This document shows, piece by piece, positions 32,610-41,312 of a stretch of DNA of 64,000 nucleotides (the stretch's first letter is position 1; every line of letters begins with the position of its first letter). The stretch comes from Thermoanaerobaculia bacterium (GTDB lineage: Bacteria > Acidobacteriota > Thermoanaerobaculia > Gp7-AA8). The stretch lies in the NCBI GenBank assembly GCA_017883235.1, contig JADGNY010000002.1, forward strand, positions 1 to 64,000, in the 5' to 3' direction. A program made the position numbers and the translations under genes. A model generated the notes under the pieces. That model did not search any database and was not told the origin of the DNA. It saw nothing but the letters and a program-made list of their open reading frames with translations.

Positions 32610-35345
32610 TCAGTGAAACTCCGCACTGGCCCGCCGCGCCAACAACTGCCTGGCCACTCGTTCGACCCCCGCGGCGACGTTCGTCCACCCCTCGTCCTGC
32701 GTCGGCCACTTCGAGATCGGCTTGCCCATCTCGGGGAGCGCGTTCAGCTTGCCGAAGGGGAGGTTGGTCCAGGCGTTCGTCGGCCGGACGATGATCGGAA
32801 TGACCTCTGCCGTGCCTGCCTCATGCTTCTTCATCGCCTCGGCGAGCTCGGTTTCGTAGCAGTAATTCGAATCGACGAAGTCCGCGCTGATCAGGAGCAG
32901 CACGATGTCGGCTTCGTTCAGCTTCTGCGAGATCTCCTCCGCCCATTCATCGCCCGGATCGATGTCGTGGTCGTACCAATCGGTGATCAGTTTCAGGCGC
33001 CGGAGCGGCGACAGATGTTTCTTCAGGCTGAGCCGGTGCCTCGAATCGACATGCGCGTATCTGTAGAAAACCAGCAGCGGCTCCTCACCCGAACTCCCTC
33101 GGCCCAGACGCGCGAGACCGTCGTCGCCGAGCCTCGGCGATCGCGGGCCGAGGTCGACGCCGTTCAGAAGATCGCGGACCGGCAGCACGACCACATTCCG
33201 ATCGATTACCTGTTGCCACTTTGCATCGGCGTCGTTACTTTCCAGGACCTCCAGATCGCGATACGGCACCACGACCTGAGGGTGATTCGGTAGCGGAACC
33301 ATCTCGGCCGGGTTGAGACGCTGAATGTCGCTGTGGATGGCCTCGAAGTCCTCCCGGATCACCGCCAGCATCCGGCGGCGCGTATCGACCGGGCCGTCGA
33401 TGGAGATGAAAACGCGGCGTTCCTGCAGGTCGGCCTTTACCAATGCCGTGTTCCCTTCAAAGTTCAGGATCACCCCGGTACGCCAGCGATGCTTCTCGCT
33501 GAGGACGTGGGTGCGCACGATGAACCGCGGAAGTAACCCGGATGGAAGCACGGGATAGTGGTATTGGAAATTGAGGCAACCGGCCGGATCGAACTTATCC
33601 GCTTCCTTCGGCTGCTGTGGGTCGAGAAGCTCCGGTATCAGATAGCGGCCTCCCGTTGGAAAGCTGAAACAGAGCTCGAACTTCTCCATCAGATCGAGCA
33701 GGAACTGGTGCATCTTCTCGGGATAGCGAGTTTGGTCGAGCTCCTTCTTCAAATCTTCGACGCGCAACTCCCCTTTCGCCGCTGCCAGCCGAGTGGAGTT
33801 CAACAGCCCGTAGATTCCCTCGGTGACCCAGTGCGGATTGAGCACATGGGTGTCGCGCAGGCGCCGGTCCTCGCGAAAATTCAGAGCAATGCCGAGACGA
33901 TGGAGGTGGGTGGCCAGACTCTCTTGGGCGCCTTCGTCCTGCTCGCCGTATTTCGCGCAGATGGCACGGTACTCATCGAACGACAGGAAGTTCTTCCTCG
34001 TCTTCGAGAGCTTCTCTTTGATCTCGAACCATGCCGCTGGGAATGCTGCGCGAAGATCCGGCAATTGATTCGTTTCGCGCGCGATCGCCTTGCGCAATTT
34101 ATCGATGCCCAGGCCCTTCGCGCCGGGCTCAGCTTTCGAATCAGGATTGTCGCAGTCTGTCTCCACGAACGCCCTGATTTGCGGGAACTTATCCTGCAAT
34201 GCGCGCCGGTTCAGGTCGAACGGATCTTTACGGACCTTATTGAGCACCACCAGCACAGGCGATTCGGGAGCGAAGCTGGTTACGATACGCAGCCAGTAGT
34301 CGACTTCTGCTTCCTGCTGTCCGCCCCGCCCGTCAAGCACCAGCACGTAAACGCTTCGGTCAGTTAGAAAAAACTGATGCGTCGCGTGCATGATCTCCTG
34401 ACCCCCGAAGTCCCACACATGCATCCTAACCTCTTCGGCTCGGTTTAGAGCCAGAGGCCATTGAGTAATCCGTATTCCTTGAGTTCGGTCTTCGCGACGA
34501 GAGAACCTGTTCTCGACCAGCCGCTTCACAAGCGAGGTTTTCCCGACCTCGCCGCGTCCGACCAGGATTAACTTCGCCTCCCGCAGAGGTCGTCGCTGTT
34601 GATCGGTACGAGTACGGGAGTAGTAATCTAGTATCAGGCTTGGTTCTGGGACGTTAAGTTTATCTCGCTCTGGAGACCAATCGATCCATTGCGGCCCTAG
34701 AACCGCTGCCGGCAGATGTAAACCGGGATTTTCGTGTAAAAACAACGCATTGAGCGACTTCAATCGGCGAAGGGATAATGGCAGGATGCTCAGGTTGTTG
34801 TCAAAAAGGACCAGAGTTCGCAGACCTGTGAGATCGCCAATCGATTCCGGCAACACCGACAGTTCGTTTCTCGCTACATCGAGTATTTGAAGTTGCGTCA
34901 GTTGCCCGATCGATTGAGGAAGAGAAATTAGCTGGTTACCAGAAAGGTCGAGTTCAATAAGCTCTGTGAGTTGACCAATTGATGCCGGGAGGGTCGTGAT
35001 TTCGTTATCCCACATGTCTAGGACTCGCAATTTCGTTAAGCGTCCCAGCCACTTCGGCAGTGCTCTGAGCTTATTACTTGAGACGCGGAGGTTTCTTAAG
35101 TTGCCCAGTTGGCACAGTAATTCAGGAAGCGCGGTGAGTCGATTGTCCGCGATGGAAAGGAACTCAAGCTGCGCGAGTTGCGAAAGGGATCTAGGTATCT
35201 CCGCCAAACCGAGGCGATCCAAATAGAGGCCCGTAACTTGTTCGTCGCCGGCTTCAGCTAGAGCTTCAGCTATCCGCAGTTCGGCCTCGGCAAAGGCTTC
35301 GTCGGCACTCGATTTGGCAGTGAAAGGACGCTTCTTCGATCGCAT
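32610..35345 (-). CDS. LRR-Roc-COR-TIR protein (Roco family with TIR effector)
   Basis: A 911-residue multidomain protein. Residues about 37-210 are seven or so 23-residue leucine-rich repeats (pattern LxxLxLSxNxLxxLPxSIGQL). Residues 255-430 are a Roc GTPase: P-loop GRGEVGKT (263-270), switch II DFGGQE (312-317), and a G4 site reading NKVR instead of NKxD. Residues about 430-700 fit the COR dimerisation region. Residues 755-900 are a TIR domain: VFYRYAHVD, WYDHDIDPGDEW, DIVLLLISADFVDSNYCYE, with Glu833 aligned to the catalytic NADase Glu. The 5' half, coding the LRRs, is visibly more AT-rich than neighbouring genes, suggesting acquisition. No second gene is attached. A sensor-switch-NADase role, as in phage defence, is inferred. 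Confidence 0.9.
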   Translation of the reverse strand: MRSKKRPFTAKSSADEAFAEAELRIAEALAEAGDEQVTGLYLDRLGLAEIPRSLSQLAQLEFLSIADNRLTALPELLCQLGNLRNLRVSSNKLRALPKWLGRLTKLRVLDMWDNEITTLPASIGQLTELIELDLSGNQLISLPQSIGQLTQLQILDVARNELSVLPESIGDLTGLRTLVLFDNNLSILPLSLRRLKSLNALFLHENPGLHLPAAVLGPQWIDWSPERDKLNVPEPSLILDYYSRTRTDQQRRPLREAKLILVGRGEVGKTSLVKRLVENRFSRREDRTQGIRITQWPLALNRAEEVRMHVWDFGGQEIMHATHQFFLTDRSVYVLVLDGRGGQQEAEVDYWLRIVTSFAPESPVLVVLNKVRKDPFDLNRRALQDKFPQIRAFVETDCDNPDSKAEPGAKGLGIDKLRKAIARETNQLPDLRAAFPAAWFEIKEKLSKTRKNFLSFDEYRAICAKYGEQDEGAQESLATHLHRLGIALNFREDRRLRDTHVLNPHWVTEGIYGLLNSTRLAAAKGELRVEDLKKELDQTRYPEKMHQFLLDLMEKFELCFSFPTGGRYLIPELLDPQQPKEADKFDPAGCLNFQYHYPVLPSGLLPRFIVRTHVLSEKHRWRTGVILNFEGNTALVKADLQERRVFISIDGPVDTRRRMLAVIREDFEAIHSDIQRLNPAEMVPLPNHPQVVVPYRDLEVLESNDADAKWQQVIDRNVVVLPVRDLLNGVDLGPRSPRLGDDGLARLGRGSSGEEPLLVFYRYAHVDSRHRLSLKKHLSPLRRLKLITDWYDHDIDPGDEWAEEISQKLNEADIVLLLISADFVDSNYCYETELAEAMKKHEAGTAEVIPIIVRPTNAWTNLPFGKLNALPEMGKPISKWPTQDEGWTNVAAGVERVARQLLARRASAEFH

Positions 35346-35359
35346 ACCTACATCAATCC

Positions 35360-35379
35360 TGACAATAGACCGTTTGTCA
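35360..35379. promoter_or_regulatory. Inverted repeat upstream of the TIR gene
   Basis: TGACAA-N8-TTGTCA, perfect 6-bp arms, 15 bp upstream of the TIR gene start. On the minus strand it includes TTGACA, a possible -35 box, so the repeat could be an operator over the promoter. No convincing -10 box could be fixed. Confidence 0.45.
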
Positions 35380-35552
35380 ATCGGAGAAGTGGCGGTTAGA
35401 GTCGTTGAAGAACGTTATGAGCAGCGCAGCGCCGTCGATGGTCGGAATGGCATGAGGTTTACGGACCAGGCCGCTAGGCTTCCAATGCCAGTCGTCCCGT
35501 CGAGAAGATCTCGGAATTGCAGCTCGGCACGCTCCCCGCACGTCAGGTGACC

Positions 35553-36029
35553 ATGAACCTCCCCTCCATCCTCCTCTGGGGTTTCGCGGCTACCGTCCTG
35601 CTGACCAGCCTCACCATCGCGGCGCAGTCGCTGGGGCTGACGCGGATCGATATCCCGTTCATCATCGGGACGATGTTCACGCCCGACCGCGACCGGGCCA
35701 AGGTGGTCGGGCTCGTCCTCCATCTCGTCAACGGGTGGGTCTTCGCCATCGTCTACGGACTCTTTTTCGAGAACCTGCATATGGCCACCTGGTGGTACGG
35801 GGCGCTCCTCGGCGCGGCACAGGGGATGTTCATCGTGGTGGTGGTGCTGCCGGTTCTTCCCGGCGTTCATCCGCGCATGGTGTCGGACTTTCGCGGGCCG
35901 GAGCCGACGCGGTTGCTCGAGCCGCCGGGGTTCCTGGTCAGGAACTACGGGTCGAAGACGCCGTTCGTGCTGCTGTTCGCGCACGTGATGTACGGGGCCA
36001 TGCTGGGGACGTTCTACGCGCTTTACTGA
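35553..36029 (+). CDS. Small integral membrane protein, unrecognised
   Basis: A 158-residue protein with four probable transmembrane helices (ILLWGFAATVLLTSLTIA; VVGLVLHLVNGWVFAIVYGLFF; ALLGAAQGMFIVVVVLPVL; FVLLFAHVMYGAMLGTFYALY). A soluble loop with HPRMVSDFRGPEPTRLLEPPG lies before the last helix. Start at 35553 has AGGTGA upstream; the frame back to 35517 has no such site. Its end overlaps the convergent GH15 gene by seven bases. Function unknown. Confidence 0.78.
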   Translation: MNLPSILLWGFAATVLLTSLTIAAQSLGLTRIDIPFIIGTMFTPDRDRAKVVGLVLHLVNGWVFAIVYGLFFENLHMATWWYGALLGAAQGMFIVVVVLPVLPGVHPRMVSDFRGPEPTRLLEPPGFLVRNYGSKTPFVLLFAHVMYGAMLGTFYALY

Positions 36030-37858
36030 GCGCGCGGCTCCGATTTCCCTTTTCGCGATGCCTCCTCGAGGTGCAACGCCGCGTGGAGCAGGGCGATGTG
36101 CGAGAGCGCCTGCGGGAAGTTGCCCAGCAGCGCTCCGCTCCCGGCGTCAACCTCCTCGGCGAACAGTCCGGCGTCATTGCCGCGGCGGATGACGTCGTCG
36201 AAGAGCGTGCGCGCGTCGTCGACGCGGCCGGCCAGCGCCATCGCTTCCACCAGCCAGAAGGTGCAGGCCAGGAAGACGCCTTCGCCGGGCGGGAGGCCGT
36301 CCTCGGTCTTTCGGCTGTCGTAGCGGTAGATGAGACCGTCGTGGCCGAGGCCGGCGCGGATGGCGTCGATCGTCCCGAGCATCCGCGGATCGGTCGGATC
36401 GATGAAGCCGACGCGGGCGATGAAGAGCAGGCTGGCGTCGACCTCCTCGTCGTCGAAGATGCCGGTGAACGTGTTCCGTTTCGCATCGAAGCCGTGCGCC
36501 AGCACCGCATCCTTGATGTCGGCCTTCGCCTTCTCCACGCGGGCGTCGTCGATCTTCATCTGGCAGCGCTTGGCGATGCGTTGCGCGCTGTCGAGCGCGG
36601 ACCATGCCATCACTTTTCCGTGGACGTGCTGGCGGGGGTCGCCGCGCTTCTCCCAGATGCCGGCATCCGGTTCCTGCCAGCGCTCGCAGACGATCTCGGT
36701 GAGACGGCGGAGAAGGTGCTGCACATCTCGGTCGAGCTTCGCGCCGCGGCGCGTGGCCTCTTCGACTGCGCCGAGGACTTCGCCATAGACGTCGAGTTGA
36801 AACTGGGAGTGAGCGGCGTTGCCGATGCGGACCGGGCGCGAGCCGCGGTAGCCGTCGAGATGATCGAGGGTCTTCTCCGGCACGTTCGCCTCGCCGAAGA
36901 CGTCGTAGAGCATTTGCAGATGCGGCTGGGTGAGGCGCGTCGAATAGAGGAGCCAGTCGAGAAAGGCCGCCCCTTCGTTGGAAAAACCACTGGCGTAGAG
37001 CGCAGAAACGGTCCAGGAGGCGTCGCGCAGCCAGCAGTAGCGATAGTCCCAGTTGCGCACGCCGCCGATGAATTCGGGGAGCGACGTCGTCGGCGCAGCG
37101 ATGATGGCGCCGCTCGGGGCGTACGTCAGCAGCTTGAGCACGAGCACGGAGCGGAGGACGAGCGCGCGGTACGGCCCGTCGTACGTCAGTTGCGACGACC
37201 AGGTGCGCCAGAAGGAAATCGTCCGCTCGATCTCCGACGCCGCATCGAGGCTGGGAAGAACGGCCGGCGTCGCCTCGTCGAAGCCGAGCGCGAACGTGCG
37301 CGACTGGCCGGCGTGCAGCGTGAGGCGCGAGGTTGCCGTGCCGTCGCCGACGGCGAATTCGCAATCGCTGCGAAGGTTCATGACGCGCGCTCCCCAGGAG
37401 CAGGAGACCGAGTCGCCGCGCAGCGTCAGCCGCGGCGTGATGAGCCCGTAATCGAGCCGCGGCGAGTAGACGATCTCGATCGGAACCTCTCCTTCGATGA
37501 CCTCGATGCGGCGAAGCAGTTGCCGAAACGGTGAAAGGCGCTTCTGCTTCTCCTCCTCCGTGAAGACCGGCATCAGATCGAGCATCCGCGCCACGCCGGT
37601 CCCGGTCGTGAACGTCGTCTCGATGACGTTCGTACCTTCCAGGTAGCGTCGCTTCGCTTCGTGCTCGACGGACGGCCGGATGGCGAAGAAGCCGCCCTTC
37701 TCCGCATCGAGAATGCGCCCGAAGACCGACGCGGAATCGAAGCGCGGCCAGCACAGCCAGTCGATCGAACCGCCTCGGGAGATCAGCGCGACAGAACGCG
37801 TACAACCGATGGCCGCGTAGTCGGCGATGGGAGGGTAGGGGGGCACGGTGCTAAACAC
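36023..37858 (-). CDS. Glycoside hydrolase family 15 protein (trehalase/glucoamylase-like)
   Basis: A 611-residue cytoplasmic enzyme. N-terminal beta-sandwich (IADYAAIGCTRSVALISRGGSIDWLCWPRFDS) followed by an (alpha/alpha)6 barrel. GGVRNWDYRYCWLRDASWTVSAL is the standard GH15 block, and the late GEGVFLACTFWLVEAMALAGR block carries a catalytic Glu. Members of this bacterial subgroup are trehalases or glucan hydrolases. It has no signal peptide, so it acts on internal trehalose or short glucans. A single gene with the REPIN-like element in its upstream gap. Confidence 0.93.
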   Translation of the reverse strand: MFSTVPPYPPIADYAAIGCTRSVALISRGGSIDWLCWPRFDSASVFGRILDAEKGGFFAIRPSVEHEAKRRYLEGTNVIETTFTTGTGVARMLDLMPVFTEEEKQKRLSPFRQLLRRIEVIEGEVPIEIVYSPRLDYGLITPRLTLRGDSVSCSWGARVMNLRSDCEFAVGDGTATSRLTLHAGQSRTFALGFDEATPAVLPSLDAASEIERTISFWRTWSSQLTYDGPYRALVLRSVLVLKLLTYAPSGAIIAAPTTSLPEFIGGVRNWDYRYCWLRDASWTVSALYASGFSNEGAAFLDWLLYSTRLTQPHLQMLYDVFGEANVPEKTLDHLDGYRGSRPVRIGNAAHSQFQLDVYGEVLGAVEEATRRGAKLDRDVQHLLRRLTEIVCERWQEPDAGIWEKRGDPRQHVHGKVMAWSALDSAQRIAKRCQMKIDDARVEKAKADIKDAVLAHGFDAKRNTFTGIFDDEEVDASLLFIARVGFIDPTDPRMLGTIDAIRAGLGHDGLIYRYDSRKTEDGLPPGEGVFLACTFWLVEAMALAGRVDDARTLFDDVIRRGNDAGLFAEEVDAGSGALLGNFPQALSHIALLHAALHLEEASRKGKSEPRAQ

Positions 37859-37880
37859 AGTAAATGAGCCAATGGGGAGG

Positions 37881-37996
37881 CCAATGTGGCACAGACACTC
37901 TTGTCTGTGCCGGGGCTTGCCAAGACTGAAGATTGCAAGCCCTCATCCGCGGCGGCTTCGGCTCAGGCACAGACAAGAGTGTCTGTGCCACATTGG
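37881..37996. repeat. REPIN-like inverted doublet
   Basis: Two 31-bp arms, exact reverse complements (37881-37911 and 37966-37996), face each other. Each arm contains its own near-palindrome GGCACAGACA...TGTCTGTGCC, and a smaller hairpin GGCTTGC...GCAAGCC lies between them. A single copy of the core is at 8841-8864 and a fragment is near 31594. The doublet form is that of REPINs, which are mobilised by a RAYT transposase; none is in the window. Confidence 0.88.
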
Positions 37997-38062
37997 TTCC
38001 TTGCCTCTGGCGGCAGGCACGGCTAGTAATTTCAATCCTCGACTGTGAACGCATCGTCCGTT

Positions 38063-41000
38063 CTACCGCCTCCGCCATCTTCGCAAGAGCGCCACGCCCC
38101 CCGCCAGCAACGCGATCCCGCCGGCGATCCCCGCCGCCTTCCACGCCAGTTTTCGTCCGTCGAGTCTGGCCGGCTGCTCCTCGTACGACCGCTCCGGTAA
38201 CTCCCCCGCCGCCCCTTCCTGCATGGCCAGGTGCAGCACCTGTGCGACGTGCAGCGCCTCCCGGCCGGTCGATTGCGCGATCTGTTCGCGGCAACTGAAA
38301 CCGTCGGCGATGATGATGGTGTCGCGGGACGCTGCGCGCACCGCGGGAAGCAGGACGCGCTCGCCGATGCGCATCGACAGCTCGTATTTGTCGCGCTCGA
38401 ATCCGAAGGCGCCGGCCATGCCGCAGCAGCCGGAATCGGGATGGTCGACGTCGAGTCCGAGATTCTTCAGCAACTGCTCTTCGTCGTCGAAATGCAGGAC
38501 CGCTTTGTGGTGGCAGTGCGCCTGGACCAGCGCTTTGCCGCGCAGCTTCGGCAGTTCGATCCCTTCGCCGATCAGAAACTCCGGTAGCGTCTTCACCGCC
38601 TTCGACAGACGCGCCGCGGTTTCGTCGGCAGGGAAGAGATTCGGCAGCTCGTCGCGGAAGACCGAGACGCAGCTCGGCTCGAGCCCGACGATGGGGATGC
38701 CTTCGTCGAGCTCGGGCCGCAGCGCATCGATCGTCTCGCGCAACAGGGACTTGGCCATGCCGAGGAAGCCCCAGTCGTAGAGAGGACGCCCGCAGCAGAG
38801 GCGTTTGCGCGGGATGATCACTTCGTATCCCGCCGCCTCCAGCACCTCGGCTGCCGCATTGGCGGTGCCGGGGTGGAAGTGATTGTTGAAGGTGTCCGGC
38901 CAGAGGAGGACCTTCTTCCCTGTCGCGGCAGAGCGGCGTTTCCTGAACTGTTCGACGAACGTCGTCTTCGCGAACTTCGGCATCTGCCGTTCCGGCGCAA
39001 CGCCGCCGAGCGTCTTCATGATCGGCAGCGACATCAACGCGTTCGCCAGGTCGGGAGCCATCTGCGCGAGGCCCGCCCACCAATAGATCCAGCCCATCGT
39101 GTACGCGCCCACCGGGCGCAGCTTGCGCTCGTAGTAGTGCGAGAGGAACTCCGCCTTGTACGTGGCTATATCGACGTTGACGGGGCAGTCGCCCTTGCAT
39201 CCCTTGCAGGCCAGGCAGAGATCGAGCGAGTCCTTGACCGCCTCGTTGTTCCAGTTCGCCGGGATCGTCTTCCCCACGAACATCTCGAAGAGCAGGCGGG
39301 CACGCCCGCGCGTCGAATGCTCCTCTTCGCGCGTGACCATGAAGCTCGGACACATCGTCCCGCCGTCCAGGCGCCGGCATTTGCCGACGCCGACGCAGCG
39401 CATGGCGGCGCGGTCGATGCGGCCGTCGTCCTGCGGAAACTGGAAGTGCGTCTCCGGCGACCAGGGGTGGAAGTCGCTGCCGAGGCGGAGGTTCTCGGTC
39501 GGGTGATACGGCATCACCACCTTGCCGGGATTCATCTTCCACTCCGGATCCCAGAGCGATTTGAATTCGTTGAACGCCTGCACCAGCTCCGGGCCGAACA
39601 TCTTCGGCAGCAACGCCGCGCGCGACTGGCCGTCGCCGTGCTCGCCGGAAAGGGAGCCGTTGTACTTGATGCAGAGGTCTGCCGCTTCGTCGATGTATTC
39701 ACGAAACTTGGCGATGCCCGGCTCGGTCTCGAGATCGAAATCGTTGCGCGTGTGGACGCAGGCTTGGCCGAAGTGGCCGTAGAGCGCTCCGATATATCCA
39801 TACCGGTCCAAGAGCGCCCGCAGTTCGCGGAGGTACTTGCCGAGGTGCTTCGGATCGACGGCCGAGTCCTCCCAACCCTCCCATGAGTGCCCCTTGCCGG
39901 GGACGAACGCCGTCGCGCCGAGGCCCGACTCGCGGATCGCCCAGATCATCTTCGCTTCTCTCTTGTTGTCGTAGATCCGGTGCGATGGCTTGAACGGCGA
40001 CGCCGCCAGCGAGGCGATCATCGTCCGGGCGTAGCCGTCCGACGCTTCCTTCGTCTCGCCGCCGAACTCGACCAGCAGCCAGCCTCTCCCTTGAGGCAAC
40101 AGATCGATCTTGTCGACGTTCAGCCCTTTCGTCTTCATGTCGGCGATGAGGCGGTCGTCGATCCCTTCGAGGCCGATCGGCTTGAATTCGAGCAGGCGCG
40201 GCACGTCGTCCGCGGCGAGGTAGATGTCGTCGTATCCGAGGACCACCAGCGTGCGCGACGGCGGGGAGTAGACCAGCCGGCACTTCGCCTCGAGCACCAC
40301 CACGCAGGTGCACTCGCTGCCGACCAGCGCCTGGGCGACGTTGAATCCGTTCTCGGGGAGAAGCGAATCGAGGTTGTAGCCGGAGACGCGCCGCGGGATC
40401 TTCGGATACTTCGCCCGAATGAGATCGCCGTAGGTGTCGCGAATCCGTTTCATCCCGGCGTAGATCTCGCCGCGTCTTCCGCCGCCCGCGATGATGGTTT
40501 CCAATTCGGCGTCACTGGTCGGTCCCACTCGCATCCGCACGCCGTCGTACGTGAGGATCTCCAGCTCGTCGATGTTGTCGACGGTCTTCCCTGCCATGAG
40601 TCCGTGCACGCCGCAGGAGTTGTTGCCGATCATTCCTCCGAGCGTGCAGTGCGTGTGGGTTGCCGGGTCGGGCCCGAAGGTGAGCGTGTGCGTCTCCGCC
40701 GCGTTGCGGAGGTCGTCGAGGATGATCCCCGGCTCGATCCACGCGTACTTCCCCTCGGCATTCAGCTCGCGGATGCCATGCATGTACTTCGAGAAGTCGA
40801 GGACCACCGCCACGTTGCAGCACTGCCCCGCCAACGACGTCCCCCCTCCGCGCGCCAGCATCGGCGCACCATGCTTGCGCGCCAGCGCGACGGTGGCGAT
40901 GACGTCATCCGCATCGCGCGGAACGACGACGCCGATCGGCACCTGGCGATAGTTGGAAGCGTCGGTGGCGTAGAGCGCGCGGGCTCCGTCATCGAAGCGG

Positions 41001-41158
41001 ACTTCGCCTTTGACCGCTCGTTTCAGCTCGGACGCCAGGATCTCCGCATCAATGTTCAGCGTCTGGATGCGGTCGCTGTGCTCGATGCGCGTTCGCACGG
41101 GGCGGTCGTGCGGGAAGGCGACGGGGTCGAAGTGATGCATGTCAGACATCGAAGACAT
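38063..41158 (-). CDS. FAD-linked oxidase / Fe-S / CCG-domain oxidoreductase, 1031 residues
   Basis: A three-part respiratory-type dehydrogenase. The N-terminal third has the FAD-binding PCMH domain (VVVPRDADDVIATVALA, RGGGTSLAGQCC) and the FAD-linked oxidase C-terminal domain. The middle has Fe-S motifs CVGVGKCRR...CP and CLACKGCKGDCP. The C-terminal part has two CCG (DUF224) cysteine-rich motifs, CCGRPLYDWG and CCGMAGAFGFERDKY. The last 25 residues form a hydrophobic helix ending RRWRRR, which may anchor it to the membrane. The family includes D-lactate and D-2-hydroxyglutarate dehydrogenases (Dld2/YdiJ type). The start is uncertain: ATGs at 41158, 41149 and 41140. Confidence 0.92.
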   Translation of the reverse strand: MSSMSDMHHFDPVAFPHDRPVRTRIEHSDRIQTLNIDAEILASELKRAVKGEVRFDDGARALYATDASNYRQVPIGVVVPRDADDVIATVALARKHGAPMLARGGGTSLAGQCCNVAVVLDFSKYMHGIRELNAEGKYAWIEPGIILDDLRNAAETHTLTFGPDPATHTHCTLGGMIGNNSCGVHGLMAGKTVDNIDELEILTYDGVRMRVGPTSDAELETIIAGGGRRGEIYAGMKRIRDTYGDLIRAKYPKIPRRVSGYNLDSLLPENGFNVAQALVGSECTCVVVLEAKCRLVYSPPSRTLVVLGYDDIYLAADDVPRLLEFKPIGLEGIDDRLIADMKTKGLNVDKIDLLPQGRGWLLVEFGGETKEASDGYARTMIASLAASPFKPSHRIYDNKREAKMIWAIRESGLGATAFVPGKGHSWEGWEDSAVDPKHLGKYLRELRALLDRYGYIGALYGHFGQACVHTRNDFDLETEPGIAKFREYIDEAADLCIKYNGSLSGEHGDGQSRAALLPKMFGPELVQAFNEFKSLWDPEWKMNPGKVVMPYHPTENLRLGSDFHPWSPETHFQFPQDDGRIDRAAMRCVGVGKCRRLDGGTMCPSFMVTREEEHSTRGRARLLFEMFVGKTIPANWNNEAVKDSLDLCLACKGCKGDCPVNVDIATYKAEFLSHYYERKLRPVGAYTMGWIYWWAGLAQMAPDLANALMSLPIMKTLGGVAPERQMPKFAKTTFVEQFRKRRSAATGKKVLLWPDTFNNHFHPGTANAAAEVLEAAGYEVIIPRKRLCCGRPLYDWGFLGMAKSLLRETIDALRPELDEGIPIVGLEPSCVSVFRDELPNLFPADETAARLSKAVKTLPEFLIGEGIELPKLRGKALVQAHCHHKAVLHFDDEEQLLKNLGLDVDHPDSGCCGMAGAFGFERDKYELSMRIGERVLLPAVRAASRDTIIIADGFSCREQIAQSTGREALHVAQVLHLAMQEGAAGELPERSYEEQPARLDGRKLAWKAAGIAGGIALLAGGVALLRRWRRR

Positions 41159-41183
41159 CGTATGTCACCGGAGCGCTGTCACA

Positions 41184-41309
41184 GGAGCGCTGGCGTCTCG
41201 CCGGCTGGCCCGGGGGCGTCTCGCCCCCGGACTGCAAGACTCGATACCTTCGCCTGGTAACCTCAGCGGCGAGACGCCGCCGAGCCAGCCGGCGAGACGC
41301 CAGCGCTCC
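41184..41309. repeat. REPIN-like inverted doublet, GGCGTCTCGCC family
   Basis: Two 26-bp arms (41184-41209 and 41284-41309) are exact reverse complements, each carrying GGCGTCTCGCC or its complement. Between them is a second hairpin (CGGGGGCGTCTCGCCCCCG). It fills the gap between two minus-strand genes, 4 bp after the TPP-enzyme stop, and could act as a terminator. A single CTGGCGTCTCGCC copy occurs near 31557. Confidence 0.88.
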
Positions 41310-41312
41310 GTC

